From contig CM024172.1 in the NCBI GenBank assembly GCA_013433145.1, positions 6,502,553 through 6,566,552 of the forward strand: a DNA stretch of 64,000 nucleotides. Direction: 5' to 3'. Source of the stretch: Ascaris suum (Eukaryota > Nematoda > Chromadorea > Rhabditida > Ascarididae). The position numbers and the translations under genes were made by a program. Below the pieces are notes generated by a model. The model saw nothing but the letters and a program-made list of their open reading frames with translations, searched no databases and had not been told where the DNA came from. Positions 61,912 to 64,000 of the stretch are shown one piece after another (within the stretch, counting starts at the first letter, position 1; each line of letters begins with the position of its first letter).

Positions 61912-62044
61912 AACCTATTCGGAGAAGCTGCTGACGAGGGAGACGTATAAGTCTATCGGACGTCTACCAATGGAAGTTCGTCGCAAGCTCCCGAATGGCA
62001 TTTCAGAGATATTCCTTCATCCTCATTTGTTACCTTCAAAATAA
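61912..62044 (+). CDS. Terminal exon of a plus-strand gene
   Basis: Acceptor cttcgtttag, phase 2, 43 codons: TYSEKLLTRETYKSIGRLPM, EVRRKLPNGISEIFLHPHLL, PSK, stop TAA at 62042. Family not recognised. Confidence 0.55.
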
Positions 62045-62045
62045 A
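62040..62045 (+). terminator. Polyadenylation signal AATAAA
   Basis: Hexamer overlapping the stop codon of the terminal exon, so the 3' UTR would be very short. Confidence 0.55.
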
Positions 62046-62577
62046 ACTTTGTATTATTCTATTCGTGTGTATTGCATGCATTTTTTTAGCGCATCGTGGT
62101 CAAGACGCTTTCTCCAACTACCATTTAATAAATCTTGTGTCCATCTTCGTGGTTGATACGAGCGGTACGACCCATCAAATTTCAACAACCCTGCCTGATG
62201 TATTGGGATGTAGCGCTGCCTAGCTGAAACAAGATTTCCACAGTCAGAAGTCCGATTCTACAACGTTCATCGATCACATAGTGCAAGGTTCAGCAAACGT
62301 CAGCACTAACCGGAAACACGGTTCTCTTTGATATTTCGCGTCACAGCACGGTTTTCATCCTGTAAGAACACTACAGCGGTCAACAGTCACACACTGCACG
62401 ATTAAAATCTGTCACACAGAAATTTACTTCCACTGCAAGGCACACAGTCGAAAGCAGTGCAGCAGTGACCGTTAACTGCATCATTCAGGCGTAGATGTGC
62501 GGTGAGCACAACGCTTCCTGCTTACTAAATACAGAGGGGCGTTTTTCTGTTTTTCGTGATACCCCGTCTACGTGCAG

Positions 62578-62655
62578 ATGATGGAGTGACGCTTTTATTT
62601 GAAGATTTTCCGCCCGAAGTAGAATTTTATCCCATCAGCCGTTTTTTTGTGGAGG
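62578..62655 (+). CDS. Candidate exon, class 1-1
   Basis: Acceptor ctacgtgcag, donor G|gtacat, 25 codons: DGVTLLFEDFPPEVEFYPIS then RFFVE. It lies after the terminal exon of the previous gene and could start the gene that continues off the right edge. Confidence 0.35.
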
Positions 62656-63090
62656 GTACATATTTTTCCCCATTCAGGTTGCTTGTTCAGCAAACCCATC
62701 TTTTTCTAGCGAAGATGTTCTATGCAAGAGCAAATGAGGTGAAGCTCAACCGTTCCGCATCGAGGAATGAGATGAATGTGGCGCGTACACACTGATTGAT
62801 AACAAGTGTCTCTTATCTCCTGTGTACTTCATTCGTCGAACAGTATCCACTAAGTGACCATAACTGAGTGTGATAAGATGGTCTGTGTTGACGATTGCTT
62901 CAATATGCACTACAGAAGTGGATGACTCTTCTTCGCTGATGAGTTCGCAGTATTATAACCACAATTGTCGTTGAAAAATAATTAGGAATATTGAATATTG
63001 GAGAACTGCATTCACTAGAATTTGCAACAAATTACTCTGCTAGTACTGCTGCGACGACTCATGCCCTCATTGTTACAAATTCTTTCACAG

Positions 63091-63117
63091 ATGACGGTTG
63101 CAAGCAAACAAGTTCAA
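63091..63117 (+). CDS. Candidate 27 nt microexon
   Basis: Strong acceptor attctttcacag and consensus donor A|gtaagt. Reads MTVASKQVQ in phase 0 or DGCKQTSS in phase 1. Confidence 0.35.
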
Positions 63118-63713
63118 GTAAGTTTATGCTCGACGTTGTTTTTCAGCTTTACCTCTTTGCATCCTTTTGTTCTCTTTTATCGAGTTTTAACCTATTTCGC
63201 CGTGACATCAAACATTAGCCTACATTTATGCATCACATAAACTCCCAGTGTGCTTGGAAGCACAAGCACATCCCAGGTGGAACGATAAATGCATTCACTT
63301 TGAGGAATACCTTATTCATAAGCCGTTGCGTAACACACGATGGACCAACTTTATATTGGTCATCTGTGGCGCTATTCAATTTGAAACGCAAGCGAACTAA
63401 AAACATAACGAATATTTTCATTCGCTGTATAGTTTCCGCAGAAACGAAGATATAGAACGTCCATATAACGCTCAGTTTCGAGTAAAATTCTCAGGAATAC
63501 AAAATTCCCTGACAGTCATGGAAGAAAGGAGCTATTGAGGGAAGGGTCTATAGCATTTTAGCCGAGAAGTCTACTCTATGTTTTAAAATGTTCCTACAAT
63601 ATAAGATGAAAATTCCAAACTGTGTTTGAACCGTACATGAAATTTTCGAAGACAATCATCGCGTCGTTCAAAACTAATTTCCTTGAAAATATCGTAATTT
63701 GTCTCCACTTTAG

Positions 63714-63741
63714 GAATTTTGCTGTTATTTTTTGTGTCGAG
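63714..63741 (+). CDS. Candidate 28 nt exon upstream of the MSP exon
   Basis: Acceptor ccactttag, donor GAG|gtgagt. Phase 2 to 0 reading NFAVIFCVE fits the phase 0 start of the next exon, but the intron between would be only 29 nt, so it is doubtful. Confidence 0.2.
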
Positions 63742-63770
63742 GTGAGTTTCAACTGGCATGCTGCTTATAG

Positions 63771-63928
63771 AAAACGGACGAGAGCGCCGAGCAAAAGCTG
63801 ATTGCGGTCGAGCCAACGTGCGCGGTGTTCGCTCAGCGCATCTTAAACGATAACCAGGTGAAGCAAACGGCGAGTGTTGTCTTCACAAACAAAACCAACA
63901 GGAAACTTATTTTCATTATTCGCCAAAG
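63771..63928 (+). CDS. MSP-domain protein, partial
   Basis: Acceptor gcttatag, donor AAAG|gttaca, 52 codons plus two bases. Reads KLIAVEPTCAVFAQRILNDN then QVKQTASVVFTNKTNRKLIF. The pattern L-x-V-x-P-T ... V-x-x-x-x-V-x-F-x-N-x-T-x-R-x-L-x-F is the first half of a major sperm protein domain, an immunoglobulin-like fold used in nematode sperm motility proteins and in VAP-type adaptors. The second half would lie beyond the window. Distinguishing a cytoskeletal MSP relative from a VAP or signalling MSP is not possible from this part. Confidence 0.6.
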
Positions 63929-64000
63929 GTTACATTTAGCAGTTTCTTCTTCGAATTGCTTGACTGAGTTTGTCTCAAAAAAATCAGCCAGAGAGCGCTG

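Larger units (their letters stand above)
42928..62044 (+). other. Plus-strand multi-exon gene of unknown product (span)
   Basis: A chain of short exons with good acceptors and donors: 42928-43119, possibly 43781-43854 and 44553-44627, 45762-45800, 51535-51653, 52470-52550, 54144-54221, 55456-55545, 56089-56195, 56502-56670, 57742-57798, 58548-58613 and terminal 61912-62044. Most read phase 1 to 1. The predicted product is rich in serine, threonine and charge with no recognisable domain, so probably largely disordered. The chain does not close everywhere (a phase 1 to 2 exon is missing before the terminal one, and the start codon was not found), so exons may belong to more than one gene. Retrotransposon debris and minus-strand exons sit in its long introns. 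Confidence 0.4.

Noticed and set aside
1..64000. CRISPR arrays, bacterial operons, ribosome binding sites, rRNA genes and integrated virus genes
   Set aside because: The window is eukaryotic intron-rich DNA; no such structures were seen on either strand.

Overview
The window reads as nuclear DNA of a nematode, most likely a clade V parasite close to the hookworms. This is inferred from AT-rich sequence, genes split into short exons with TTTCAG-type acceptors, trans-splice-like acceptors just upstream of start codons, (TA)n microsatellites in introns, RTE-type retrotransposon debris, and the protein families present. Uninterrupted ORFs are short because exons are short, so genes were rebuilt here by matching splice signals, reading phase and family motifs by eye.

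Left part (1-20 kb), minus strand. A small unidentified gene starts at 2521. Next is a seven-exon gene (14157 down to 4065) whose phases close exactly into a 256-residue BAR-domain protein, a predicted membrane-curving coiled coil. Its introns hold a (TA)47 tract, two adjacent hairpins and a fragment of a non-LTR reverse transcriptase.

Middle (19.6-36 kb), minus strand. A twelve-exon gene closes exactly into 595 residues: N-terminal membrane anchor with basic flank, disordered linker with a repeated MDQNENTV motif, KH domain and extended Tudor domain. This is the architecture of AKAP1 (nematode akap-1), an outer mitochondrial membrane RNA-binding and kinase-anchoring scaffold. Two of its introns appear to be GC-AG. 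The next 7 kb (36-42.9 kb) shows no convincing gene.

Right part (42.9-62 kb). The plus strand carries a chain of short exons, many of symmetrical class 1-1, ending in a terminal exon with a polyadenylation signal at 62040. Product unknown. Interleaved on the minus strand are exons of at least one other gene and a short ORF for a probable secreted peptide (50120-49980). At 46.6-49.9 kb two inverted copies of a roughly 280 bp unit, each with a matching short ORF, flank RTE retrotransposon remnants in opposite orientations. At the right edge a plus-strand MSP-domain exon begins a gene that runs out of the window.

All family assignments are from memory of family motifs, without database searches. 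Exon borders are predictions.
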